Below are positions 36,601 to 48,631 of a DNA stretch of 64,000 nt, piece by piece. Source of the stretch: Apiospora phragmitis (Eukaryota; Ascomycota; Sordariomycetes; Amphisphaeriales; Apiosporaceae); NCBI GenBank assembly GCA_038363925.1, contig JAQQWL010000011.1, positions 4,898,001 to 4,962,000 on the forward strand, read 5' to 3'. How positions within the stretch are numbered: the stretch's first letter is position 1; every line of letters starts with the position of its first letter. The position numbers and the translations under genes were made by a program. The notes below the pieces were generated by a model that saw only the letters and a list, made by a program, of their open reading frames with translations, was not told the origin of the DNA and did no database searches.

Positions 36601-38656
36601 TGTTGTTCCGGCAACAATGGACGATCACTGCTTTACGTTCGAGCGGGCGGGAGACCAGTGAGGCTTGAAAAGCGGGACGGAATCCTATCAGGGACTTATC
36701 GTCATTTATATATTCATCTTTGTGTATCTATACCTATATATATATGTAAGAAGGTCTGCTACCATAAGGCTGGCTAGCGGTTGTACAAGAAGGAACTAGC
36801 CAGAGTCGCGTCGTCGTGGCTGTTGGAATCCATTCGCTGCCGGGACTCGCTGCGATCGAAGCGAATTAGATATAGACGTCGACTATCCATCCATAGGGCA
36901 GGGCAGCGGCATGCGAAGAGATGTAGGTATGGGGGCTTGGATACGTTTCACGTCTCCACGGTGTAATCCTTCAGCCGCTATACGACAGGATAGGCCGCTA
37001 AGAGGTAATAGAGTAGAGCGAATAGGGCAGCCACGGGTCAAGCTAGAGATGCTGAAGCGACATCTGGCTTCGGCTTGTGGTTCGCAATAGACACAAGGGG
37101 GGGGGGGGCACCATGCCCGTTATATTATAGGCCGCGATATCCGTACGACGGACACGTACTGTTTATTGCCCTCTCTAGTCAGTCTGTTAGCCATGGCGTT
37201 GCGTGCGTGAGTGGGTGCTTGCTATTAATAGCCCTCTTTTTTCTTCTTCTTCTCCTTCTGGCTCGTAGTGCCCGCGCCCCTCTGTTTTGTCGCCACGCGC
37301 CACGATCCCAGGTAGGCATCGCTCCCTCCTATTGTTGAAACATCCAGGCCGTAGCGCGAGAGAGGAGAGACATTTGGACGCAGGTGCGCATGGGAAGTTT
37401 CAGACGACAGGTGATTTTCTGAGATGATTAAGGTTCGTCGAAATGTAGAGAGCGAGATCAAAAGTGATTTATTAGAACCAAAACCTGCCTGTCCTGTCTG
37501 CTGCTGCATGCAGTCTAGGGTGTACATGACGGGAGTGCGGAGAGAAGGGCTTGGCAGTAAATTGGAGGTGATCATCTCATCCATCCAGAAATCCATCCGT
37601 CCCAGGTTTTTCTGCCCCTGCAACCAGCTGCGTCATCTTACAGTACGGGACTCTTTTCCCTTTGACTGCCGTGCTCAACCGGACGTGCCTGTTCTCGCTT
37701 TTCCCAAACCTCCAATTTACCGTGAGGCACCGTTGAAGTTGGAACGGTCCTGAACACTCAATGCCATGTCATGAAGCTGATTCTAGCGCATACAAATTTG
37801 CTGGCTACAGGCCAGCTGGGCCGGGCAAATAGGACTCAGGAGGTATCCGTCAATATTAGTTGCTGGAGCTAGGCCTCCTAAATACATGATGCGAGGAACA
37901 CGGGGTCGCTAACGCATGGATACCTACACTGTACATCCGGCCAATGCTGCACATCCACACGCGTTTTCCCCAAATCCGGGTACTGGCGATGTAGGCATGT
38001 ACCCTTGCTCTCGCTACTATGTACTACGACTGCCACCCAGCTCTCGCTGCCACCTGAGGTCGGGCGCGGTGCGGCGAGGCACGACGAAAGAGAGCGAGGT
38101 GCGGTTCCATGGGATGGGACGGTCAGGTTAGGTATGCATACCTACTCGATTCGTTAATGCCGCCGTCTCCTCCGCTTCCGCTTGCCCTCATGGCCTTTTT
38201 TCTTCTTCTTTTTCACCTTCTACCCTTTTTTTCTCTCTTTCGTTTCGGGGGATTGTTTTGTTGGTGCTAGCGAACGTTTTCCTCGCCTACTTTGACCCAA
38301 ACATCCCTTACCACCGTCACATTGACTTCTGTGCTCAGATGAGACGCTTTGGACAGGCATACCCTCGCAACCACTCGAAAAGCAACACAACCAGCATAAC
38401 GCCCGGTGGAGCAAACGTCATCCACCAAAACGTATTGTCCCCGAAACTCTCCACCGACTTGGTAGAGAGGCTTCCCCTAGACCTGACCGTCGGGATTCGG
38501 AACGCCCATTGGTGGCTCCTCCGTCCAGCCCGAGTGCCTTGGTCCAGACGGCTCGAGGCGAATTAAAGTTACTGGACTGTCTTCTGTTTTGTTCATCCAT
38601 CCTTCTCCCGATCAAGGTTTACGCTTTTACGCCTTTGTCTTGTCGCTCATGCAACG
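33673..38656. other. 5-kb gene-free region between divergent genes
   Basis: The largest gap in the window. It lies upstream of both the zinc-cluster regulator (-) and the DUF8004-like gene (+). It contains short A/T-rich patches, a 12-G run (37097-37108), TAGGTA-type tetranucleotide repeats near 34581-34610, and only short ORFs without recognisable content. The last few hundred bases are pyrimidine-rich and are likely the leader of the DUF8004-like gene. I see no tRNA or transposon ends. Confidence 0.5.
37097..37108. repeat. G homopolymer tract
   Basis: Twelve consecutive Gs in the gene-free region; length may be inexact. Confidence 0.9.
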
Positions 38657-41600
38657 ATGGCTTCAAGTAAGTCTGCCGCTCGCCCCAAACCTGGGCGCAG
38701 TCTTTCTGTCTCTTCTTTCCTCTCCCTCCTCAAGTTCGACAGCGACCCTTCCTCCGATGCAGACAAGCGGGCTGTTTCGAGGTCGTCTGCCAAGAAGGAC
38801 CCCGAACGCAGCTTCACTCTGCCTATCAACAAAGACGACGCCGTCTTGAGCCGAGTCGTAGAAGCCGATCACCCAGCTGCTGGCGACCAAGCCAGCTCTG
38901 AGCCAGCGCTCATGCCTCCCACCAAGACTCGGTCGACGACGAAGCGTAACCGTCTGTCTATGTTCTTCCCCTCACTAATCACTTCCCCCGTAGAGCCAGA
39001 ACACGGCGAGAACGTCCACCGGAAGCCGATTCCCCCAGACTCGCCCTTGAAAAAAACCAACACCAATCCCTCCTCAACAGTACGCGAACGACCAGCTACG
39101 AGCGGGCATATGAAGGACTGGTACTCGTCAGAGAAGACAGACTTCAGGACGAGCGAGACCACCCTGAATGATGGTCACAGCGATCATCAGACGGTCTCCT
39201 TGGGTTCCGGCGATTCGACAACGCCAGGAAAGACGAAATTGCAAAAAGCGGACAACCCTGTGCCTCTTCGTCCGGAACAACCGCCACCACCCCCGCCGGG
39301 CAGAGTCGACTCGCCAGTGCAATCAACCGAAATGAAGACAAGTACCAAGTTGACTAAACGAAGCCCTAGCGGGCAGCGCTCGCGGCGGAACTCTATGCAA
39401 GATGACGCGCATAAACGCTCTTCAAGTTCGCAGGCAGGTGCCAACCTTATGCCTCGACAGCAATCCCCTGGCCCAGATTCTCGGGGAAGAAGGAGCGTCT
39501 CGGCGCAACCCCCCGATAGAAGATCGACCCTTGGGGGCACCGCTCCTTCGGTGACTACGCCAACATTGGCCTCTCGACCTGGTTCGAGCCATGGCAGCCA
39601 GAGCCCGCAACGAGATGCAGACAAGAGGGGTCGGCTGAGAAAAAGCTGGCTTCCAGGAGGTAGATCCAGATCCAACTCGGTGGACCTGAGGAATGCGAAA
39701 GGTGCCTCCGCATGGATCCTTGGCCAGACCAATACCGAATACAACACCGCCATCCTCACGAATGGCGAGAAGGTGCCCGAGCTCTGGAATGAAGCTGGGA
39801 CCGTCTTGGTCTGTTTGCACACCAAAAGCAGTGGCATCGGCCCGTCTTTCAAGGTGCCCTCTTTTGTGATAGACCATTCTCTCGTCTTTCAGGATATACT
39901 CTCGGGCGACCTGGACCTCGAGGGCCCGATCTCACCCACAGGTGGCAATCGTTCCTTCTTAGGTCGGGACAGTCTTTCTGTGGCCGATGCTGCACGCAAT
40001 AACTCTGTCCAGTCACCACCTCCGGAGGAAGACGACGCAGGAGATGTACGCCTATATGTCCCCAACGTGACTCTGCCCGGCCAAGAACAGAACACTAGTC
40101 AACAGGATGTAGATCGATTGGTGGCCATCCGAAACATGTTCGCATTCCTCACTGGACAGCCCTTGGTCTGCACCAAGGCGCAACCCACCTTGTTCGCCGT
40201 ACTTCTGCGAATCTCGAGCTTACTAAGTGAATTCGAGTTTTGCAATGAAGATGGCTCGACTTTTGGTGCTTCGGTTGAGATGGCTTTCGGCTTCTTCATG
40301 GAGCAGATGGCCTTGGCCGATGTGAGACATAGCAGGGAGAAGACCCTGGAGGCGCTTGTCTTGGGAGAACGAATGAGATCATGGGATCTCTTTAGCGAGG
40401 CATTTGCTCATGCTGTCGGAAAGTACTCGGCTCTTCGTGACCTGCGGTCCCCATTATGGGAACAGGTGTCAGCCCCCACGCGGCAGAGACTAGAGCGTGC
40501 CCATCTAGATCTGGTCAGCCGCCAAGCCAGTGTTAACAACCGCTTAGAGTCGTTCGAGTTCCCATCCCTCTTCTCGGGAACGGCAAACTCAACGTCCATG
40601 TCCGAATACAGAAATGTCAAATACGGCGTCTGGAGGAAATCTTTTGGTCGCATGAGGCAATTTGTGCTGAGCTTCTACAAAACCAACTTCGGTAGCTGGC
40701 CTCCCAAGGCCCGCAGCAAGAAGAACCCCTTCTCGGAAAGCGGCCTGAATCGGTTGGTCCTTAAGATCTTGTACTCGGACCTCTGCGCACTGTACGACTT
40801 GATAGTCGATCGTGAATCGGTAACTCCACGGGTTATCGACCAGACTGTGGATGACGTTGAATCGGATTTAACAAGACCAGAGATGTCGGCTCTCCGAAAG
40901 ATTCTCACCGAATACGAAACTTCATCGCCTCCTGTACTTCCACCAATACCCTATGACATTCCCAGGGTCCCTGACATGCGATCGATCAAGGAAAACTTCC
41001 ACGACCTGCCACAAAAAGAGCAAGCAAAGTTGGAAAGAAACCTGCAGAGCTACGAATTCCTCCTGATCCTCAATAAATCCTACGACTTTGAGACATCTGC
41101 GCTGAAGATACCGTTCATCAAGGAGTTTATGGAGTGGGAGCAGAAGGAAGCGAAGGGCAAGTCGGTCCCTGAGATGGCGGATCAACGAATTGGATATTGG
41201 CTATTCCTCTACGTTGTGATCCAGTCTCTTCCCATGCTCGTCGTCGATGCTCCTGGCCTTCACTTCACCGAGGGCGTCGAGTACTTCCTGTGCCAACCAC
41301 CAAAGGGTCATCCGCCGTGGATGGGAGATGCACAGGAGGTGCGCAAGAGATGGTACGAGGTTGCAGGCGGTGCAGGATATGTCGAGTTGAGCGCCGATGC
41401 GGTCGAGTTCTCGGTCGAGGGTATCTACCACCGAAGCCACTGTTGGCTCGCAGCGAAACAATGGGAGACGAATGCTGCAGCACTGCCCCCGCCCCCGGAG
41501 GATGGTCTTTCGCCACTCCAGGCACCTCAATCCGTTTTCGAGGACCTAGACCCCCCAATTCGGGCAACCTGCCAGGTCGCAGCGAGTCTCCTCACCTGAT

Positions 41601-41949
41601 GGCCCCTTCGCCCCAACTGCGGCCAAGATCTCACTCGCCAGCGGGCAGACCTGGGTACCGGTCCAGCGTTGCCCTCGGACTTGAGCCTGTGCCCATGCCA
41701 GCCAGCGGACACTCGAGTGATCACCGGACCTCCAGGATATTCAGTGCCGGGGATTCGCCGGCGGGGGGTAGACCGGTCAGCATGATGATGCTGAACCGAA
41801 GCAGATCCTCGGGCAATCTTAACGGCATGGCCGGATCTCCTACTCTCGCGTCGCCAGACCGACAGAACTCGCAGAGCGGAAGCACGTTTGATGATATCCT
41901 CAAGGACATGGACAACAAACCCAAGAAAAAGAAGACGTTCTTCGGATAA
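38657..41949 (+). CDS. Fungal DUF8004-like protein of unknown function, one frame break
   Basis: Single exon with ATG at 38657. Residues 1 to about 350 are Ser/Thr/Pro-rich and disordered. The rest is a large globular region beginning GASAWILGQTNTEYNTAILT NGE (about residue 350) and running through LVAIRNMFAFLTGQPLVCT, EMAFGFFMEQMALADVRHSR, RNVKYGVWRKSFGRMRQFVL and WLFLYVVIQSLPMLVVDAPG to VEGIYHRSHCWLAAKQWE. This matches what I recall of a large family found in filamentous ascomycetes and now annotated DUF8004; no biochemical role is known to me. In the C-terminal tail one C is missing from the run at 41551-41556: the frame before ends DLDPP and the frame after reads NSGNLPGRSESPHLMAPS up to the Lys-rich end at 41949. 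Restored length is 1097 residues. Probably cytosolic or cortical. Confidence 0.82.
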
Positions 41950-43461
41950 GGGAAACAGATACAACTGGAACAGAATCTTGGATATTTGGGGGATTAAATT
42001 TTTCTTTATTCATATTGTACCACATATAGCGGATGGAGCGTTGTTGCATAGTCACCATTCGGCATTGGTGATCTAATAGAATACATGCATTTGCTTTGTT
42101 TTTAATCCGTATCCTCCCCCCCTCCCCCTCTCTCTTCCTACCTAACGTGATCAGCTCTGCTTCCATCACTATCGTAGACGACTTCATTATCTTTGTGCAA
42201 AGATCGGTCAATACTAGAGCCATCTGTCACATATCATTTCGCCTTCAGCACCGGGGCGGGGGTAAGGGACAAGAGGTTTGCAAGGCTTGTTGCTTTTTTT
42301 TTGGCTTTTTCTTTGCTTTTTTTTCTGTACTGGCTGTCGCTAATCAAGGCAGCGCACCAATTGTCTGCTTCGTGGGGTTAGTACTACCATAATAGTTCTT
42401 CTGGTCTGGAGGAAGCGGTTTGTGGAATACGTCTCCCACGTATTTGTGGAATTTGCGAAGAAGATTGCGACGAAGATGCCCAGGTAGGTAGTTTCTAATA
42501 AAGAATTGACTTTGGATTGCATCTCAAGTATTTCTACATACACAGAGCCTCGAGTCATGTGGTGTATTGGATGATAAACAACCGCTGCCATGCCATGTTG
42601 ATGTTACCGTCCCAAGTGCCTGGCCGGTTCCAGCCAGTCAGAATGTGTGTTTCCTCGCTCGATTATTCGTTCACAGATGCCTAGACTGATCTGGGGAGAG
42701 ATCGAGTGAGCAGCCGACAGGCCTCCAGGGCCAATGATCTGGGCTGCTGGAGGACCAACAGTGGTAGGTTTGGCTGTTCCAGGACTAAGTCTCTAACTCA
42801 GTGGCGTCCCGTGCAAGGTGCACCTGTCCCTGTCTCGCCTGGCCGCCTAACATGCTGCGTCCCGCTTAACGTTTTCCAGCCCAGGTTTTTGGGACAGCGC
42901 CATCGAACGAAAAAGTCCCGTTCGACTTCACAACTTCCAAAGTGCCAACTTCTCACTTCTATGATATATATATATCTATATATCTATCGACAGTATACAC
43001 GTGCATCATCTCTCTTCTCGTGCCCACGGCTTTTTCTCGGATGTCCCCTTCGAAACGCGCTCGAATCAGTACAAGAGCTCAGCTGCGCGCGCGTTTCGTT
43101 CCCCCGCCTGTCTTGACGTTACCTCTGCCGATTTAGTAAACAGGAACCACGGCAACCAAGGAACACCCCGCCGTCCGATCTTGCCTGCCATCGAAATAGT
43201 TGCCTGCAACACGCAACCTACCTCACCGCGTCGGGCGCCTTTCATCCCTCTTCTTCTACATAGCCGCCACTGTATTGCTCCGGGCTGGTTTCCAGTACCC
43301 ACTTCCAACATCATTGCTTCAGTCGCTTATACACCGGCTGCTCGACCTTGACCTCTTGCAGTCGGTGACTACAACACCGGCGGTTTGGCTCTTCTTTGCT
43401 TCCATCGGTAGGCTTAGGCGCGCTGGCGAGCTCAGTCGCGCCTGTTTGCGACTCCTGCCCA
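41950..43461. other. Intergenic, promoter of the RAD53-type kinase
   Basis: About 1.5 kb between two plus-strand genes, with pyrimidine tracts at 42107-42140 and T runs at 42292-42325. No recognisable gene; ORFs at 42706-43351 lack family character. Confidence 0.55.
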
Positions 43462-46400
43462 ATGGATGACTCGGTAGAAGATTCGCAGGCTACTCAACAA
43501 GGTGCGAACTGAATTCCCCACTGCGTCGCATTGCGTCGCATTCCCCCGACTGATTGTCTAATCCTTCCTTCCGTAGCGACGCAGACTGCACTCGATCCGA
43601 GGCGGCTGGGGAAGCAAAACTTGGGCTTCTCTGACGAAGACATATCCGACATCGTCTGCCTCCTTTATCCGAACTCCGAAAATGCGAGCCGCGAAATTCA
43701 AGAGGATAGCCGACTCGCCAGAGTTCAGCCCGCACATCACGGGCCGGTACGCTGCCGATGCGATCGACTCGGATCTGTATCGCGAAGATGGCGCCCGCCA
43801 ATTCGGCCCGCACCCGGGGTCTGGGCGATCATGCGATCGTCCTAAAGCTCTCCTCCACTGTCAAAAGTCCACATCTGGGCTTCACCTTCGGTCGCAACCA
43901 AACACGGTGTGATATATGCTTCACCCACGATCCCCACCGGAGGCTCAGCAATATCCATTTTCGAATCTATATAAACAAGTATGGTGTTGTACTACTCGAA
44001 GATCAATCCACGAATGGAACTATTGTCGATGACGTTCTGCTGAAGAAGAAGAATGCCGAGGACGGCTCAGGCGCAGTTAGACGGACGCTGGAGAGCGGTT
44101 CGACCGTGAAAATCTTCATGCACCAAAACAACGACGACTTGCAGTTTATTGTCCGAGTGCCTCGCCGCGATGATCACCTCGAGGCGCAGTTTCAGCAAAA
44201 CCTCAACAATTATCTGAGGAGACTACAAAGTCAGGATCCGGACCGTACAATTATAGCTCCCAACACTGCTCACGGTGTAAGTCGTTCTCGTAGTGGCCCC
44301 TGATACTGCATTCCAGTCCTCTTGCTAAACCAACAGCTAGGCCAAGCTGATGCCGCCGCCCCATCAAAGGCGTCAACAACGAAGCCCAATCGATGAGACG
44401 ACTCAGCTCAACACGGAGCGCTTTCCACGGGAATGGCGTGGTGGTGATAAATACAGCCGTGTTGGCGTCATCGGCAAAGGCGCTTTTGCGACTGTGTACA
44501 AAGTCACTTCAAAATACAACGGTCTGCCGTACGCTGCGAAAGAGCTTGACAAGCGTAAGTTCATGAAGAACGGTATTTTAGATCAAAAAGTCGAAAACGA
44601 GATGAAAATCATGCAACGAGTACACCATGTAAGTCATGCCACTCCTGCCCGTTTCCGTGCCAGCGCGTTGACTGTAATCAGCCAAACATTGTGCAATATA
44701 TCGAACATTTCGACTGGGACACCCACCAATTCTTCATCGTCATGGAATATGTTCCTGGGGTGATCTCGGCAAACTGGTCCAGGAGAACAACGCCATCACA
44801 GAGCCCTACGTTAAGATCATGGCGAGGCAGCTGATTGACGCCGTGGGCTACCTACATGACAACAGAATTACGCATCGCGACGTCAAACCAGACAACATCT
44901 TGATAGAGTCAACAAACCCGGAGCTCATCGTCAAACTGACCGATTTCGGCTTATCAAAGATGATCGACACCGAGCAGACGTTCTTGAAGACATTCTGTGG
45001 CACTCTGCTCTATTGTGCCCCTGAGGTCTATTCCGAGTACAGCACATACGACGAGCATGGCCGTAGGATACATCGTAAGGACCGGAAGCCCATGAATAGG
45101 GAACGCTACGACCATGCGGTGGACATTTGGTCCCTCGGAGGGGTGTTGTTCTACGCCATAACAGGAGCGCCCCCTTTCCCGGTGAAGAATGGTATCAGCT
45201 ACACCGAGCTGCTGCATCACATCATGACTCGCCCCCTAGATACAAGGCCGTTAATACAGCAGAACGTCTCCGCCGAGGGTATTGATTTCTTGCAGAGGAT
45301 GATCGATCGGCGCCCCGAGACCCGTGCTACCATTGCGGAGCTCAAAGCCCACCCCTGGCTCAATGAAGCTGCCGGCGAGTCCTTCGATGAAATTTCTGAT
45401 GACGGACTTGAGCAGGGTGCCTCTCAGTTGAGCCTGCACGATGGGCAACACAACATAGGATTTGCCGAAGCTAGTGCGTTGCTTGAACCCCTCCCGGACT
45501 TCTCGATGGAGGAACTCGAAGAAGATAAAGAAAACTACACATTCGAGGATAATCAGGCCGCCGCCGCACAACTCTGGGGCGAAGTGAACAACTCGGCATT
45601 CGGAAGCACGGGCGCTGTTCACGAGTCGAGGCTGAATCTCCCACTGTCCGGAGTCAGTGCGGGGGAGACCGAAATCATAGCGGCCACCGAGATCTTAGAC
45701 AGCTTTGAATCCGAGGACTTTTCCACACCACGACAACCAAAGGCATCCCAACCTCGCGGCCTTTTGTCATCCGACGACTCGCTATCAACTGGCAACTCCC
45801 GCAGCATGGCGTTAGGCGCCGGATCCCAGAGCCTAGGAGGTGCAGAGTCTATCCTGGAGAATCTGAACATGAAGTCCTTGGCCCGGACCGAAACGAGCTT
45901 GCGGAACGAAGGCGGCGATCTGAACACGAGCAAGAGAAAGCCAGGATACGATAATAGTGATGAATTCGACCGTCCAAGCACTGCCCTCAGACCGTCTTTC
46001 AAGAGGATAAAGTCGAGAGAGGATGATGACTCGGATGAAGATGCAGTCGCGGACGAGCTGAGTTTGTTTGCCAGCGTTCCTCCTATCATTAGAAGTGAAT
46101 CGGGGCGGCAAATGGACTATCCTCTCCACAAGACAACCTTCTGGGACAGTGCCGACAGACAGACATGGCACCTTGACTACCCGGAAATGACTCATTTGCA
46201 ATACGCGGCCTTCACGGAGGCTGTCCAGAAAAGGAAAGAAGAATTTAACCCAGGAAAGTCTCCTCTTTGGGACCTCGCTATGAGATACTTCCCACCGAAA
46301 CGCAACAAGCCTTTGGGCTCGACGATAGCTCCTCAAGAGACGCAACGTGCGCTCCTCCGGCGCGATAGCCGATCCCTCGGTCGGTTCAGAGACTGGGACG

Positions 46401-47320
46401 CGCCTCAGACAGATCCACTTGCTCTAGACGACGAGCTAGCCTCGATACCAGATACGCTCCCTCCCGACAGTCAGCTGTTGAACGCAACGCGCGAAGTTGA
46501 AACGCGTCGCAAGACAGTCGCCAGATTTGTTTCAACGCCAAAATCGGGGCCGATGCCAGGCTCGTTGATAGGTGGTATAAGCCTCTCAATGGAGGATCCA
46601 ATCATGTCCTGGGGTAGAGAGCGCGACAACACCGTTGTGTACCAGTATCCATTGGAGTCGAAAGTGCCCAAGTATGCTTTCAGAGTGATGCTATGGAGGG
46701 AAGGCTACACTGGGTCTTCCAACGACTTCCGACCTTGGGAGCGTAGCCGCTCGGCTGGTAGCGCAACGTTGCGCGCTTCCCCCGAGCCCGAATCTTTTGC
46801 TTTTTACATTTCCACCAAGGCGACCAACGGCTTGCGCATCAACAACAATCCACTGCAGCCGAATGAGCCGAAGAGCCCCAAGGCTCCTTCCAAGTATTGG
46901 ATGAAGCTACATCATGGCGATACCATTGTTTTCTGGGGCACTGACGACATCCACAACCAAGCGAAGCTTGATTTCGAGTGCTATTGGGGTGGCTCGTCTA
47001 CGTGGCGCCCTGCCGACGAACCACCAACGTGTGTGCCTGACGGAGTTGCTCGCAAGCTTGATAGCGCGTGGGCTCGAGCAGAGAAAAGTCTACATGCCGA
47101 CCGGATGAGGGCGGAAGCTGATGCCGACCACGAAGGTCGCATGCGGGATGTCTCACGGGAACAAGAGCGCAGCAAGCTGTTCGAGAAGAAGCGTGCCGAG
47201 GCGGTCCGAGTTCTGACTTTGCGTGCCAGCAGACAGCCTTCCCCTCTTGGCCCGTCTCCTTTTGGGAGGGCCATCCCAAGATATCGACAAAACAGCCCAG
47301 CTGTCCACAGCAATGTCTAG
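43462..47320 (+). CDS. RAD53/CHK2-type checkpoint serine/threonine kinase with two FHA domains, three frame breaks
   Basis: Exons 43462-43501, 43577-44276, 44341-44628 and 44682-47320. Order: N-terminal TQ/SQ-containing segment, FHA1 (LGFTFGRNQTRCDICF, RRLSNIHFRI, LLEDQSTNGTIVDD), kinase domain (GVIGKGAFATVYKV, Lys in YAAKELDK, THRDVKPDNILIES, LTDFGLSKM, GTLLYCAPEVYSEY, WSLGGVLFYAITGAPPFP), long linker, degenerate FHA2 (VPKYAFRVMLWREGY, FYISTKATNGLRINNN, YWMKLHHGDTIVFWG) and a charged coil. This is the RAD53 plan; it acts in the nucleus in DNA-damage and replication checkpoints below ATM/ATR-type kinases. Breaks: about 43694 and 43810 (one extra base each, before FHA1) and one missing G in GGGG 44757-44760, within EYVPGGDLGKL. 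Corrected, the exons total 1222 codons including the stop. I take all three as sequence errors. Confidence 0.92.
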
Positions 47321-47970
47321 ATTCCACTGCCATATTTATCGGTTGCTTTACCCTTGGGCCCTGTTCCTTTCCCTTATTATTCATGGGCATACATCTACAT
47401 AATCTACTTACTAATCGGCGATCTGTACAATGGGGGGGAAGGGGAGATACGTTGCAGCGGGTGGCGTTTTCTGTGCTCTGTCGGCTTTAACCAAAAGAAC
47501 GATCTTGCCGTCTTGGAGAATCCGGAATGGGGCTTGAGAGCACAGCCTAGATGTTCGGAACAAACATCATGTCGTGATTTTACACAATTGCTGGCATGAG
47601 CGCGCACTATACAATAAAGTACGGGGATGCAATCTGGGAATAAATGGGTAGAAAAACCACTTCATCAAAACTCAACCAGCTAGGTAGCTACGAAAGTAAA
47701 TATATCTATTACTCTTTACTAAGGTGGAAGAAGACGAAACTGCGACTTATGTCTTTCATGGCTTGTAATAAGTAAGGTATTCATTCGTTTTGTGATGCTT
47801 TCTTGCAAAAAGAGGGAAAGGTTGAACAGGGCATGAGGAGGGGCGAAAAGGAATATGCCCTTTGCGATAGGAAAGTCGCAACTTCCTATTTATATTTATT
47901 AAGAAATAAAAAGAAAAAAGAGACCAAAAAAGAGAATCGAATCAGTAGTAACTTACCCAAAAAGAGATGT
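47321..47970. other. Intergenic, 3' of RAD53-type gene and of the tRNA
   Basis: About 650 bases between the kinase stop and the 3' end of tRNA-Thr. A/T-rich; contains the poly(T) terminator of the tRNA on the minus strand. No other feature seen. Confidence 0.6.
47959..47963 (-). terminator. RNA polymerase III terminator of tRNA-Thr
   Basis: Five consecutive Ts on the minus strand, 7 bases beyond the discriminator base of the tRNA, as expected for Pol III. Confidence 0.75.
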
Positions 47971-48064
47971 TGCCCACTACTGGAATCGAACCAGTGATCT
48001 CATCATGTCTGTCGGTCAGAAATCGACATACTAGTGATGCGCTTTACCACTAAGCCAAGCGGGC
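47971..48064 (-). tRNA. tRNA-Thr (anticodon AGT) with a 22-base intron
   Basis: The minus strand folds as a cloverleaf. The acceptor arms GCCCGCT and AGTGGGC pair with one G-T wobble; the D arm is GGCTTAGTGGTAAAGC; the anticodon stem is CATCA with TGATG; the T arm is ACTGG TTCGATT CCAGT and the discriminator is A. The anticodon loop begins CTAGTA, so the anticodon is AGT (Thr, read as IGU). Stem halves are separated by about 22 extra bases right after the base 3' of the anticodon, the standard intron position. B box GGTTCGATTCC is exact. Confidence 0.93.
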
Positions 48065-48631
48065 TTTAACGTGAAGATCCACGGTTCCGGTGAGAAGACT
48101 CGCCACTACAAGATCCTAACTAGGACAGCGGGTCTCGAGGAGGACTGGGTGTGGGGGTGGTGATCCGGATAGGCTGGCGACTGGCGGGCGGCTGGTGAGC
48201 CAATAGCGGAAGCAGTCTTCTTTCTCCGTGCCTTTCCCAGCGGCCCGTCAGCTGATATCATTCATACATTAGGGATCATTTGGGCAAGATTAGGAAGGAT
48301 TGATTCCCTTGAAGAGTAATTGATACACTCTTCTAGTTCGTTCTTCACCTGATATCAAGCCCCCTTCGAAATATGAGGCAAACGCCGGACGTGATGGAGC
48401 AAGCATGACATGCAACAGAATTGGTGTGTCACAAGTTTGACGTCACCTGCAATTCCAGGCCGTTTACCCCAAAGATGTTTGGTCATGGGTGTAAGCCACT
48501 GGAGCAGGCTACATTAATAGAATTGAATGATGGCTGCTGGCTCATACCAAGGAGGTAGGTAGTCTCAACTATTGGAAATCAACTCGTCGCCTTTTTTCTT
48601 CCCTCTCTATCCTCTTGATAGTATCGAAACC
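48065..48631. other. Intergenic between tRNA-Thr and the DUF1772 gene
   Basis: About 570 bases; holds the promoter of the DUF1772 gene. No additional feature seen. Confidence 0.6.
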
